The notes under the pieces: generated by a model | The model's database searches: none | What the model was told of the DNA's origin: nothing | What the model saw: the letters and a program-made list of their open reading frames with translations, nothing else | Part shown: positions 18,597 to 26,854 of the stretch, piece by piece | Layout: each line of letters begins with the position of its first letter | Position numbering within the stretch: the stretch's first letter is position 1 | Made by a program: the position numbers and the translations under genes | From: Altererythrobacter sp. Root672 | GTDB lineage: Bacteria; Pseudomonadota; Alphaproteobacteria; Sphingomonadales; Sphingomonadaceae | Assembly: GCF_001427865.1 (NCBI RefSeq) | Contig: NZ_LMHH01000002.1 | Coordinates: 267,501-331,500, forward strand | DNA: 64,000 nucleotides | Direction: 5' to 3'

Positions 18597-19217
18597 ATGT
18601 TTACAGGGATTGTTACCGCCATCGGCACTATCACCAAGGTCGAGCAACGCGGCGACCTGCACGTGACTATCGCCTGTCCTTACGACCCAGCCGGCATTTC
18701 GATCGGCGCGTCGATCGCCTGCTCGGGCGTGTGCCTGACCGTGGTCGACCGCGGCGGCGAGGCAGGCTCAGCCTGGTTCACGGTCGACGTCTCCGCCGAA
18801 ACCGTCAGCCGCACCGCTCACGGCCTGTGGCACGCGGGGCGGCAAGTGAATCTCGAACAGTCGCTCAAGCTTGGCGACGAGATGGGCGGACACATCGTTT
18901 CGGGCCATGTCGATGCCGTGGGCAAGATCGCCGACTGGCAACCGGAAGGCGATTCGACTCGCCTGACGATCCGCGCGCCCGCCGAGCTCGCCCCGTTTAT
19001 CGCGCCGAAGGGTTCGATCACGGTCGATGGGGTCTCTCTGACGGTCAACGAACTCGCCGACCGGCCCGATGGCTCGGTCGACTTCGGCCTCAATGTGATT
19101 CCGCATACGTCGGAGGTGACCACGCTCGGCCAGCTGGCGCAGGGTGCTACGGTGAACCTCGAGATCGATACGGTGGCGCGTTACCTGAAGCGGCTTGAGA
19201 GCTTGCGGGCGAACTGA
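18597..19217 (+). CDS. ribE: Riboflavin synthase alpha chain
   Basis: A 206-residue riboflavin synthase with two similar lumazine-binding barrels: MFTGIVTAIGTI at the start, SIACSGVCLTV and the HIVSGHVDAVGKI block, then IAPKGSITVDGVSLTVNEL opening the second repeat. The enzyme dismutates two 6,7-dimethyl-8-ribityllumazine molecules to riboflavin as a trimer. The ATG follows the ribD stop with no gap, so they are co-translated. No FMN riboswitch-like leader is visible upstream of ribD. Confidence 0.96.
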   Translation: MFTGIVTAIGTITKVEQRGDLHVTIACPYDPAGISIGASIACSGVCLTVVDRGGEAGSAWFTVDVSAETVSRTAHGLWHAGRQVNLEQSLKLGDEMGGHIVSGHVDAVGKIADWQPEGDSTRLTIRAPAELAPFIAPKGSITVDGVSLTVNELADRPDGSVDFGLNVIPHTSEVTTLGQLAQGATVNLEIDTVARYLKRLESLRAN

Positions 19218-19250
19218 CGCTGAGCCCTCTCCCTTGGAGATGGCAAGTGA

Positions 19251-19793
19251 CTAACCCGCCAACGGCCCTCGGGCAAAACTCTCGCGGGTAATCTCGAAGA
19301 TCACGTGATTGACCGGTCGGCCGCCGCGCTCGACCACTTTGGTCTGCGCCGTCAGCTGCCCGCCGATGTTGGCCATGGCCTTGCGCGAGATGACATTGTC
19401 CTCGCCCACGGTGAAGACCACCCGCCCCACGCTCTCGAGCGCATGTTCGAGCATCAGCCGCTTGAACTCGGCGTTATAGCCGAGGCCCCAGTAAGGCCGT
19501 GCGATGAAGGACCAGCCGATCTCGACTTCGCCCTCCCCCGACGAATCGTAACCCTGGAAGCGGGATGAGCCGATGATCTCCCCGCTGGCCTTGTCGACGA
19601 TTGCCAGCGCGCCGCCCTGGGCCAGAGCGTCGGCGAAGAACTCACGGAACACGGGCTCCTGCCAGCGGTCCGACGCCGGGTGGTGCGCCCACAGCAGCTT
19701 GTCGGCCGCGACGGCGAAGAGCGCGTCCCAGTCCTTCTTCTTCAGCGGCCGCAAGAACAGCCGCTCGCCTTCAAGGACCGGCTGCCGATCCAT
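19251..19793 (-). CDS. GNAT N-acetyltransferase (RimJ/RimL-like)
   Basis: A 180-residue GNAT enzyme of the RimJ/RimL type. The N-terminal strand pair LEGERLFLRPLKKKDWDALF is typical, and the acetyl-CoA region is FIARPYWGLGYNAEFKRLML, followed by VGEDNVISRKAMANIGGQL. Family members acetylate protein N termini or small amines; the substrate here cannot be read. It lies six bases downstream of the aminotransferase on the same strand. Confidence 0.85.
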   Translation of the reverse strand: MDRQPVLEGERLFLRPLKKKDWDALFAVAADKLLWAHHPASDRWQEPVFREFFADALAQGGALAIVDKASGEIIGSSRFQGYDSSGEGEVEIGWSFIARPYWGLGYNAEFKRLMLEHALESVGRVVFTVGEDNVISRKAMANIGGQLTAQTKVVERGGRPVNHVIFEITRESFARGPLAG

Positions 19794-19799
19794 AGGGGG

Positions 19800-20975
19800 C
19801 TAGGCGGTTACCGAGGCAAGGGCAGCGATGAACTTGGGCAGGTTGCCCAGGGTCAGTCCCGCGACGTTGATGCGACCCGAACCAGCCATGTAGACCGCGT
19901 GATCCTCGCGCAGCGCCTGGATCTGCTCCTTGGTCAGCGGAAGCATGGCGAACATGCCCTGCTGGCGCGCGTAAGGCGTGAGGTCGAGGGTGCCGGCGCT
20001 CCCGGCCTGGCCGAGCGCCTCGCGCACCTGGCGGATGCGGGTGCGCATCTGGTCGAGTTCGTCGAGCCACTGGGCGGTGGTGGTCTTGTCTTCCAACACC
20101 AGCCGGACAGCAGCCGCGCCGTGATCAGGCGGCATCGACCAGGCAGCGCGTGCCAGCGCGTGGCCGTTGGAGAGCACGCGGCCGAGCTCCTCGCTGTCCT
20201 TGGCGTAAACATAGAGTGCGCCGACGCGGTCGCGGTAGAGGCCGAAGTTCTTGTCGCAGCTGTAGGCGATCAGCGCTTCGGGCACCGCTGCGATGACCAC
20301 GCGCGCGCCGTAAGCGTCTTCTTCCAGCCCTTCGCCCAGGCCCTGATAGGCGAGGTCGACGATCGGCAGGACCTTGCTGTTGCCCAGCACCGCGGCGATC
20401 TCGTCCCACTGCGCGGGGGTGTAGTCGATGCCGGTCGGGTTGTGGCAGCAGCCGTGCAGCAGCACCGCATCGCCTTCGCCAGCGCCTGCAAGCGCGGCCT
20501 TGAGTGCGTCGAGATCGGCGGACCCATCGGCATTGGCGTGCTGGAACGTCACCAGCTCCAGGCCCAGATCGGCCAGGATCTGCGCGTGGTTCGGCCAGCT
20601 CGGCGTGCCCATGAGCACGCGGCTGATGCCCGAACGCTGCGCCAGCGCCGCGGCGAGGCGCACAGCGCCGGTTCCGCCGGGGGTCTGCATGCCGTCGATC
20701 CGGCCGCCGCGCGTGGGGTCGTCGCCCAAGATGTACGGCATCAGCGCGTGGACGAAGCCCATGTCGCCTTCGGGCCCGAGATAGGCTTTGGAATTCTGCT
20801 CGGCCACCAGCTTGGCTTCGGCCGCCTTGATCGCGCCGAACACCGGGGTGTCGCCCTGGCCGGTGCGATAGACGCCGACGCCGAGGTCGATCTTGTCGGC
20901 CCGCGGATCGGCATCATAGAGCTTGATCAGCGCGAGGAGCGCGTCGGGCGGCTGCTGAGTGAGTCTGTCGAGCAT
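19800..20975 (-). CDS. Aromatic amino acid/aspartate aminotransferase
   Basis: A 391-residue class I aminotransferase of the subgroup Ia (AspC/TyrB) type. PLP anchors are visible: HNPTG (Asn179), the D-AYQGLG segment near 207-213 and Schiff-base Lys242 in SCDKNFGLYRDRVG. Length and the VGVYRTGQGDTPVF loop fit AspC/TyrB. The Ser/Tyr usually before Lys-Asn-Phe is replaced by Cys-Asp, a modest difference. Substrate range (aspartate or aromatic) is not decidable. A longer in-frame start at 21020 is rejected because homologues begin at MLDRL. Confidence 0.9.
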   Translation of the reverse strand: MLDRLTQQPPDALLALIKLYDADPRADKIDLGVGVYRTGQGDTPVFGAIKAAEAKLVAEQNSKAYLGPEGDMGFVHALMPYILGDDPTRGGRIDGMQTPGGTGAVRLAAALAQRSGISRVLMGTPSWPNHAQILADLGLELVTFQHANADGSADLDALKAALAGAGEGDAVLLHGCCHNPTGIDYTPAQWDEIAAVLGNSKVLPIVDLAYQGLGEGLEEDAYGARVVIAAVPEALIAYSCDKNFGLYRDRVGALYVYAKDSEELGRVLSNGHALARAAWSMPPDHGAAAVRLVLEDKTTTAQWLDELDQMRTRIRQVREALGQAGSAGTLDLTPYARQQGMFAMLPLTKEQIQALREDHAVYMAGSGRINVAGLTLGNLPKFIAALASVTA

Positions 20976-21054
20976 AGCGGCGCGCTCATGCCCATGCACA
21001 GGCGCGCCCGCAACCCTCAATTGACCGCTTTTTGAACCTCTGCCGGAACGGAAG

Positions 21055-21864
21055 TCAGAAAGGCAGCCAGCGCTGGTCCTTCGAGAACTTCATGTAGCCG
21101 GCGTTGACACCGAGCCGCAGGCCCGCCCCGACGCGGATCGGGATCAGTACGACATCGCCCTTGCGCATGTAGCTGGCGTTGAATCCACCCACGAAATAGG
21201 CCGCGCCCTCGCCGGCCGGATAACGCTCGTAGAGCTCTTCCGTGTCGTTGAGGTTGTAGACCAGCACGAAAGTGCTGCCGGCATTGGCGCCCGCGTCAAA
21301 GCCGATCGACGGCCCGGTCCAGTAAACCGGACGCTGGCCTTCGATCTTGTGGAACAAGGTCCCCGAGCCATAGCGCGCGCCAACGAAGAACGCGCCACCG
21401 GCTTCGCGGCCGACGATATAGCCGTTCGGCTCGCCCTGCTTCTTGAGGATGTCCTCGATCAGGCCCGCGAGCCCTTTGGCGCCTTTCCCGAATACGCCTT
21501 CGGCGGCGCCGATCAGGTCGTCTTCCTTGTAGGTATCGCTCGCCGAGGCGGAGTTGGCGGCCTGGACCGGCACCGTATTGGCGGCGGGATTGTTCGGCAC
21601 GGTGCCTTGCTGCGGATAGGCCGGTTCCGAATTCCACGGTGCGGGCTCGGTCGGCACGCCGTCATAGGCTGGCGCTGGAGCAGCATCGTAAGAAGGCGCC
21701 GTGTCGTATGTCGGCGGCGAATTCAGATCGGCATCGATCGCGGAGTTCGGATCAATCGTCTGCATGCCTTGCGCGGCAAGCGGCGTTCCGGCGCAGGCGG
21801 TGGCGAGGCCAAGCACCGCGCCCAGCGCGTGCCGGCGGCAATAAGCGGCAATGGTGACCAGCAT
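21055..21864 (-). CDS. DUF1134/EipA-like periplasmic protein
   Basis: A protein of about 269 residues with a signal peptide (ending near AAQG), a Pro/Ala/Tyr-rich low-complexity segment (about 35-95) and a C-terminal DUF1134 domain beginning near DDLIGAAEGVFGKGAKGLAGLI. The family is known from Brucella EipA, a conserved periplasmic protein needed for envelope integrity. Landmarks are the GREAGGAFFVGARYGSG, YWTGPSIGFDAGANAGSTF and LRLGVNAGYMKF segments. The longer open frame (to 21993) would put the signal sequence internally, so the ATG at 21864 is used. Confidence 0.85.
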   Translation of the reverse strand: MLVTIAAYCRRHALGAVLGLATACAGTPLAAQGMQTIDPNSAIDADLNSPPTYDTAPSYDAAPAPAYDGVPTEPAPWNSEPAYPQQGTVPNNPAANTVPVQAANSASASDTYKEDDLIGAAEGVFGKGAKGLAGLIEDILKKQGEPNGYIVGREAGGAFFVGARYGSGTLFHKIEGQRPVYWTGPSIGFDAGANAGSTFVLVYNLNDTEELYERYPAGEGAAYFVGGFNASYMRKGDVVLIPIRVGAGLRLGVNAGYMKFSKDQRWLPF

Positions 21865-22065
21865 GGTGTCCCCCGATCCCGAAACGGGCGTGTACTGGCG
21901 TAGAAAGAGTCCTCCTCGCCTGAAGCGGCAATGAACGCGCGGCAGGGTGAGTCGGTTTTGCGGCGAATCGAGTCGATTACACACAATCGACAAGGGGCCC
22001 GGAAGCCCTCTTGCCGCAACACCGACCCCTCGTTATAGCGCCGCGCTCATCGCTAGCCGCGATCC

Positions 22066-22158
22066 GGAGACGTGGGTGAGTGGCTGAAACCAGCGGTTTG
22101 CTAAACCGCCATACCGGGATTACTGGTATCGAGGGTTCGAATCCCTCCGTCTCCGCCA
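22066..22158 (+). tRNA. tRNA-Ser (anticodon GCT)
   Basis: Cloverleaf with a 7-bp acceptor stem (GGAGACG with CGTCTCC), discriminator G22155 and an encoded CCA (22156-22158). The anticodon arm pairs GCGGT with ACCGC around loop TTGCTAA, giving anticodon GCT. A long variable arm (TACCGGGATTACTGGTA) marks it as serine. The T arm is GAGGGTTCGAATCCCTC. Its 3' end is the left attachment site of the island that follows. Confidence 0.96.
22145..22158 (+). repeat. attL: 14-bp direct repeat at the tRNA-Ser 3' end
   Basis: CTCCGTCTCCGCCA covers part of the T arm, the 3' acceptor strand and CCA. The same 14 bases occur at 39599-39612, where they are not part of a tRNA. Flanking bases diverge on both sides, as expected for the core of a site-specific recombination site. 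Confidence 0.82.
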
Positions 22159-22328
22159 CCTTCCATTGATTTTATTGCCAATATTTCTGGAAGGGGGGCT
22201 TGTTCCCAAAATAGCTCCCCTAAAGGTCGTTAGCTGGGCGGTCGGGTGATGGCCCAGCGAAGGTTGCGCCTCGCTCGAATGGTGTTTGGCGGTCGCTTAG
22301 CGAATCGCTTCCATCCGCGTTCAGGCGC

Positions 22329-22366
22329 CAAAAGCGGACGGTCCGCTAACGACCCATTGCGGACAT
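22329..22366. repeat. Dispersed palindromic repeat, partial copy A
   Basis: CAAAAGCGGACGGTCCGC followed by TAACGACCCATTGCGGACATT. It shares the AAAGCGGAC...CCATTGCGGAC core with the copies at 28021, 33388 and 34709. It sits in the 244-base gap between the tRNA and the FAD oxidoreductase gene, where I see no gene. Confidence 0.6.
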
Positions 22367-22402
22367 TTGAGGAAAGTGCGGAACGGGATACTTCGAGCCA
22401 GT

Positions 22403-23827
22403 CTACGCCTCGGCAGACAAAGCTCGTTTTGTCGAGGAGCGCCAGTCCATATCCTGGGTCAGTCTAATCGCCGTGCGCGAAAGTATGCCGGCGTAAATGG
22501 GGAACGAGAGCTGGAAATTGGCGAGCGTATCCACGTCCATGCGTCCGGCCATCGCTACCGCCGCCACTTGGACGATATCGACCGCGCGATCGCCGACCAC
22601 GCTGCAGCCGATGATCTGGCGGGTCTCCGCGTCGGCGATGAGCTTGCAGAACCCAAACGTTCGGCCGTCTATGATCGTTCGCGTGGTCTCCGCGAACGTC
22701 GCCGTAGACGCCACTATTCTCTCGCTTTTTGCCGCTGTTGTTTCGATGTCTCCCACCCTGGCATACTCGGGATCGGTAAAGCTCCCGAGCGGGACCAAAT
22801 GCCGCGCCGTCGGATGAGCTTCCGCGCCAAGTGCGGCCGAAGCGGCGACAAATCCCTCCTGGATCGCCTGGGGTACAAGCATGGCACCGCCGATTGCATC
22901 GCCCGCTGCGAAAATGTGCGGTGTGGACGTTCGCCCGACCTCGTCGACTTCGATGAAGCCTTGATGGAGTTCAATGCCGGCTGCCGATAATTGGAGTGCG
23001 TCGGCGTCTACACACCAACCGACTGCCGAGACGCCGAGGGCCGCGCTGCTGGACCTGGTTTCGTTACCGTGTCGGTAGGTCATCCGAATGCCGTCGCTAG
23101 CTGGCTCGAAGCCCTCAATGGCGCCGAAACCTTCACGCAGCACAATCCCCCGAGCGCGAAAGCCGGCTGCCACTTGAGCGGACACCTCGGGTTCTTCTGC
23201 GGGGAGGATCCGGTCTCCGGCCTCGAACAGTTCCACTTGCGTACCGAATGCCGCGAAGATCGACGCGACCTGGAGGCCGGTGGCCCCGCCGCCGATAACT
23301 ATCATTGAGGGCGGAACCGAGGTCAGCGACAAGGCATCGCGGTGCGTTGCGAGCAGTCCGAAGCCGGGGACAGGTAGCGTGCGGTTCACGCCGCCTGTGC
23401 AAACGATGATCCGATCCGCTTCGAACCGCTGTCCTGCGTCCGTCTGGATTAGATGTGGGTCGACGAAATGGGTCGGCCCGGCATGCTCATGGATCGCCAC
23501 CCCCGCCGCTTCGAGTTGCGGACGTAGCGCCGCGTGCTCGCGCACGTCGCGCACAATCTCGCCGATGCGTCCGAGAAGCGACGGATAGTCGAGCCGCGGT
23601 TCACCGACATTGATCCCGTAGAGCGGCATCTGTTGCGCTTCACGCATTAGGCGGGCGGCATGGGCCAGCGCGCGTACCGGAACTGGCCCGTCGGCCGCTG
23701 CCATGCCGCCGAAAGCACCACTGGTGACAAGGGTCGTGGGCGCGCCCAGTTCTGCAGCCCGCAAGGCCGCGAAAATTCCCGCAGGACCTGCTCCGAGGAC
23801 GAGTACCCGATCGGACTTGCTAGGCAT
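22403..23827 (-). CDS. FAD/NAD(P)-dependent oxidoreductase of the lipoamide-dehydrogenase fold, lacking the redox cysteines
   Basis: A 474-residue two-dinucleotide-binding flavoprotein. The FAD site is VLGAGPAG (10-17) and AAGDAIGG near 309; the NAD(P) site is IVIGGGATGLQ near 177. Overall plan and C-terminal dimer domain match dihydrolipoamide dehydrogenase and mercuric reductase. However, the segment that normally reads G-G-T-C-x4-C-IP-K is GGMAAADGPVPVRAL (40-54) with no cysteine, and the usual C-terminal His-Pro...Glu pair is absent (LSFPIYAGILSR). It therefore cannot use the disulfide mechanism and may act as an NAD(P)H oxidase or feed electrons elsewhere. It ends a five-gene operon and overlaps the upstream gene by eight bases. 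Confidence 0.82.
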   Translation of the reverse strand: MPSKSDRVLVLGAGPAGIFAALRAAELGAPTTLVTSGAFGGMAAADGPVPVRALAHAARLMREAQQMPLYGINVGEPRLDYPSLLGRIGEIVRDVREHAALRPQLEAAGVAIHEHAGPTHFVDPHLIQTDAGQRFEADRIIVCTGGVNRTLPVPGFGLLATHRDALSLTSVPPSMIVIGGGATGLQVASIFAAFGTQVELFEAGDRILPAEEPEVSAQVAAGFRARGIVLREGFGAIEGFEPASDGIRMTYRHGNETRSSSAALGVSAVGWCVDADALQLSAAGIELHQGFIEVDEVGRTSTPHIFAAGDAIGGAMLVPQAIQEGFVAASAALGAEAHPTARHLVPLGSFTDPEYARVGDIETTAAKSERIVASTATFAETTRTIIDGRTFGFCKLIADAETRQIIGCSVVGDRAVDIVQVAAVAMAGRMDVDTLANFQLSFPIYAGILSRTAIRLTQDMDWRSSTKRALSAEA

Positions 23828-24860
23828 CGGGTCGCTTTGCAGCCAAGCCGCTCGGCATTAGGGCGAGGTTGCGCCAGAACCTCTCGAGGCTGTCGGTGCC
23901 ACCGAAAAGTGTGGTGAAGTGGGTGGAATCCACCAGCACGATGTCGCCTGCGCGTTCGCCTTCGGGCGGCATCCACAGCACGACATTGAACTCGGTGTTC
24001 CCCGCCGCGCTGAACGGATGCGGGCGCTCCAGATCGATCGGTTGCCGGGCGAGCACGTGGATCCTCGTGCTGTCCGGTTCGGTCACCTCGTAGTGCGGCA
24101 AGTGCGGGTGGAAGTTCAGCGTGGGCACGCCTTCGAGCAGGCCGAGCAGGTCGGCCTCATGCGACACGGTCAGCGGCGCAATCCCGCCTTCAACTCGCGC
24201 AGGCCGCAAGCCCCACGTGTTGTGGACCGGCACACCGAGGGCCTGCATCAGGTCGCGAGTATAAGTCGTGAAGCGTTGCTGGCGCGGAACCAGCGCATCT
24301 CCGTGATGGAGATATTCCATCTGCCGCTGGTCGTTATCGTCGGTGAACCCGACGTCGTGGTGGGGCGCCAGGAGCAGGCAAGTCCCCTCGCGCCTCAGCC
24401 AATTGCGGATCGCTTCGATCTCGCCCGGCTCGGCGCGCTGATCGGCCGGCAGGTGGTCGAGCCCGAACACCATGAAGGTGTCGCAGTCATCAAGCACGCT
24501 TTCGTCGATCGGCTGCCGAAAGCCTGCTTGGTCGATGCGTTGGAACACGTGAACCGGGTGGCCGGTACATTCCTCGGCGACCCGCTGGAAGCTCAGCGCC
24601 GAAACGTGGAACAGCTCGAGCGTTCCGGCGATCCCCTGCAGGAAATGGTCCGCCGCGAACTCTGGCTTTTCATAGGCCGGCCACAAGACCCGGCGGACTT
24701 CTGTGATCGTTGAAAAGCGGTCCGCCATCAGCGCCGGATCCCGTTGCACTTCCCACGGATAGCTCCAGGTCCAATAGATGCTGATCCGCCGTTTCCCCGG
24801 GGTGTACGGACGTGAAACGATGGTCTGGTTGTAGGTCCGGGCTTGGGATGGCGAAGTCAT
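23820..24860 (-). CDS. Unknown protein, possibly with a class I glutamine-amidotransferase-like fold
   Basis: A 346-residue cytosolic-looking protein, without signal peptide or membrane segments. The middle part, DTFMVFGLDHLPADQ followed by IEAIRNWLRREGTCLLLAPHH, resembles the strand-helix-strand of ThuA/GATase-like folds, where a regulatory or sugar-binding domain sits after an Asp-rich strand. Several His-rich stretches follow (TLNFHPHLPHYEV, DSTHFTTLFGG). No catalytic triad can be assigned. It lies 16 bases downstream of the DyP gene and overlaps the flavoprotein gene by eight, so it is part of the same operon. Confidence 0.7.
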   Translation of the reverse strand: MTSPSQARTYNQTIVSRPYTPGKRRISIYWTWSYPWEVQRDPALMADRFSTITEVRRVLWPAYEKPEFAADHFLQGIAGTLELFHVSALSFQRVAEECTGHPVHVFQRIDQAGFRQPIDESVLDDCDTFMVFGLDHLPADQRAEPGEIEAIRNWLRREGTCLLLAPHHDVGFTDDNDQRQMEYLHHGDALVPRQQRFTTYTRDLMQALGVPVHNTWGLRPARVEGGIAPLTVSHEADLLGLLEGVPTLNFHPHLPHYEVTEPDSTRIHVLARQPIDLERPHPFSAAGNTEFNVVLWMPPEGERAGDIVLVDSTHFTTLFGGTDSLERFWRNLALMPSGLAAKRPDA

Positions 24861-24876
24861 CGGGCGGTCCTTCCAG

Positions 24877-26208
24877 TCAATGTTGCGGGCCTGCGTTCCC
24901 GAGCTGCGCCAGGTAATGGAGCGCCTTGATCCCAGGCATGAAGAAGTAGGCCCCGCCTCTCACCGAGGTGAACGCCGGCAAGCCGGTGATCTTCTTGCGG
25001 ATCGGGCGCTTGGGGATCTTGTATTCGAGCGTGCCGTCCTGGTTGCCGATGATCGGGTCACGCTCGTTGCCCAGTTCGTGGAAGTTCTTGTCGTTGACCC
25101 AGACGTTCTGGGCGAACTCGAACTGACGGACCAAGCTCGCGCAGATGACGAAGGCGGCGATGCCCCGCTCAGTGCCATCGTCCGCTTGGCCCTCGGGCAG
25201 ATGCGAGCCGTAAGTGGCGCCGCGCCGGATCATCCGTCGCCGGTTCATGTTGGCCGCAGTGTCGCGCGGGTTCATTCGCCGCATGTGCGAGCCGAGCGGT
25301 ACCGCGTAGCCGTGCGGGTCCTCGGTCTTGTAGTTGAAGTCGTTGCACCGGTGCAGGTCGGCGCCGAGCTCGGGATCGTCCTTCTCAGGCGCGAGCGTCA
25401 GCGGGGCACCGCTGCGCCAGCGGCCCATCAGCTTTGCCGCGATCAATTCCTGCTCGTCGGGCGTTTCCCCATGTTCGGCGAGGAAAGCCCGAAACTTGCC
25501 GACATGCTCCTCGAGCCGGCGATAGGCCATGTAGGTACCGTTGCGAGAGAGTATCTCCGGCTGCGGCATCGGATAGGGCTGGCCGCTCTCGTCGGGATAG
25601 CCGAGGATGAACTCGCCTGCCTTCAGAGGTCCGCCGCAACCGTTGTAGGGAATGTCTTCGGTCCCCTCGATCACGGGCTGCGAAAGCCGGTCGCGGTAGC
25701 CGAAGTGGTCGTGGGCATAGTCGAACGGCGGAGTGGCCTCGAGGTGCAAGCTCGAGAGGACGCTGACCCCAGGAAGTCGATCCAGCAGCGCCTCGTGCTC
25801 GCGCTCGCAGCGGCCCCGGTCCTCGTCATCGCGGGCGAACAGGATCGCGATCGCGTGCAGACCCGAACTCGCGGTCCCATCCACCCAGTGCTCCGGGCTG
25901 TTCGCCCCGGTGTCGCCGAGCACTTCGGCCCGCGCCGCCATCCCCTGGCGAAACGCTTCGGGAAAGCTGTCCAGGGCTTCGGCTTCGACGCCCAGTGCTT
26001 TGAGGCCATTGCAAGTAAACGCGACCGTGACCCAGCGCCGATCTTCCTCACTCGTCCCGACCGTAGCCGCCGACTGCACGATCGGCAGGATCTCCTTGAG
26101 CCATTCCCGGCCGCTGTCTCCGTCCGCGAAAGACAGGAACACATAGCGGCCGGTGAGCGCCGGTGTTCGCGTAAGCAGGATGTGCTGGATGTCGCCGAGC
26201 TCGAGCAT
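24877..26208 (-). CDS. DyP-type haem peroxidase with an altered GxxDG motif
   Basis: A 443-residue dye-decolorising peroxidase. The proximal haem ligand is probably His308 in GSHMRRMNPRD and the distal Arg is Arg361 in VRQFEFAQNVWVN; both blocks are family hallmarks. The family motif GxxDG reads FGYRDRLSQP (169-178): catalytic Asp173 is kept but the glycine is Arg174. Length and sequence suit the longer C/D (V-type) class. There is no Tat or Sec signal and no encapsulin gene nearby, so it is probably cytoplasmic. The second DGT-like element (NQDGTLEYKIP) is retained near the C terminus. It is the third gene of the operon. Confidence 0.9.
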   Translation of the reverse strand: MLELGDIQHILLTRTPALTGRYVFLSFADGDSGREWLKEILPIVQSAATVGTSEEDRRWVTVAFTCNGLKALGVEAEALDSFPEAFRQGMAARAEVLGDTGANSPEHWVDGTASSGLHAIAILFARDDEDRGRCEREHEALLDRLPGVSVLSSLHLEATPPFDYAHDHFGYRDRLSQPVIEGTEDIPYNGCGGPLKAGEFILGYPDESGQPYPMPQPEILSRNGTYMAYRRLEEHVGKFRAFLAEHGETPDEQELIAAKLMGRWRSGAPLTLAPEKDDPELGADLHRCNDFNYKTEDPHGYAVPLGSHMRRMNPRDTAANMNRRRMIRRGATYGSHLPEGQADDGTERGIAAFVICASLVRQFEFAQNVWVNDKNFHELGNERDPIIGNQDGTLEYKIPKRPIRKKITGLPAFTSVRGGAYFFMPGIKALHYLAQLGNAGPQH

Positions 26209-26217
26209 CCCGCCGCC

Positions 26218-26823
26218 CTAGAGCTGCATGTTGTCGAGGACGTCGGCGAGCCCATTCTTCACCGTCAGCGCGCTCTTCACCTCCTTGGCCGAAACATAGG
26301 AATACTCGGCATATTCCATGAAGCTCGGCCGGTGGTGTTCGCGCACGAAATTGATGAATGCGTCGGGGTTGGACTTCCAGTCGGCCGGGAACCCCTCGAG
26401 GTTCTCGAATACGGTATCGAGGCCGGTGTTCGAAAAGATCGCCACCGCATCTTCGGTGTACTTGTCGAAGTCCGTGTCGAACACGCCCTGGTACATGAAG
26501 TAGGTCGCGCCCTCGATGTCGAAGAGCACCCACTTGAGGGTGTGGAGCTTGAGTACGTCGAGCACGTCGGGGGCGCCGGCGACGGCCTTCTCGATATTGG
26601 CCGCGTAGGCATAGAAGTTGGCCTCGGTCCCCGGCTTGATCCTGGCGATGATGGTGAAGCCGTAGTTCAGCGGCGTTTGCGGGAACACCGGCCCGAACCG
26701 CCCCTGTTCGACGCGATCAGGGAAGTATCCGCCGGGGGGAATGGCCATGGCCGATTGCCGGCCCTTGACCTGCTCCTTCGGTAGAGCGTTCGAGACACTG
26801 GGCTTCTCGGCGATCGTGGCCAT
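26218..26823 (-). CDS. Unknown 201-residue protein partnered with the DyP peroxidase
   Basis: A soluble protein starting at ATG 26823, seven bases after AGGAG. Blocks such as NYGFTIIARIKPGTEANFYAYAANIEKAV, LKLHTLKWVLFDIEG and TYFMYQGVFDTDFDKY alternate strands and helices in the manner of a ferredoxin-like alpha/beta barrel, the fold of each half of DyP and chlorite dismutase. No haem-ligand motif is seen. Being nine bases upstream of the DyP gene on the same transcript, it may be a DyP subunit, an activity partner or a second haem-binding fold. The longer open frame to 26973 is not supported by a ribosome site. Confidence 0.75.
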   Translation of the reverse strand: MATIAEKPSVSNALPKEQVKGRQSAMAIPPGGYFPDRVEQGRFGPVFPQTPLNYGFTIIARIKPGTEANFYAYAANIEKAVAGAPDVLDVLKLHTLKWVLFDIEGATYFMYQGVFDTDFDKYTEDAVAIFSNTGLDTVFENLEGFPADWKSNPDAFINFVREHHRPSFMEYAEYSYVSAKEVKSALTVKNGLADVLDNMQL

Positions 26824-26854
26824 TGTCATTCTCCTGGTCCGAAGTTGCATGCGT

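Noticed and set aside
19680-21035. 451-codon plus-strand open frame
   Set aside because: Antisense shadow of the aminotransferase and GNAT genes.
22246-22467. 73-codon plus-strand frame between tRNA-Ser and the flavoprotein gene
   Set aside because: Low-complexity Arg/Ser content, overlaps repeat copy A and the 3' end of a real gene, no ribosome site.
24880-26784. 634-codon plus-strand open frame
   Set aside because: It is antisense to the DyP and companion genes; high GC produces long shadow frames. The amino-acid make-up (Arg, His, Val) is not protein-like and the minus-strand genes have clear family motifs.
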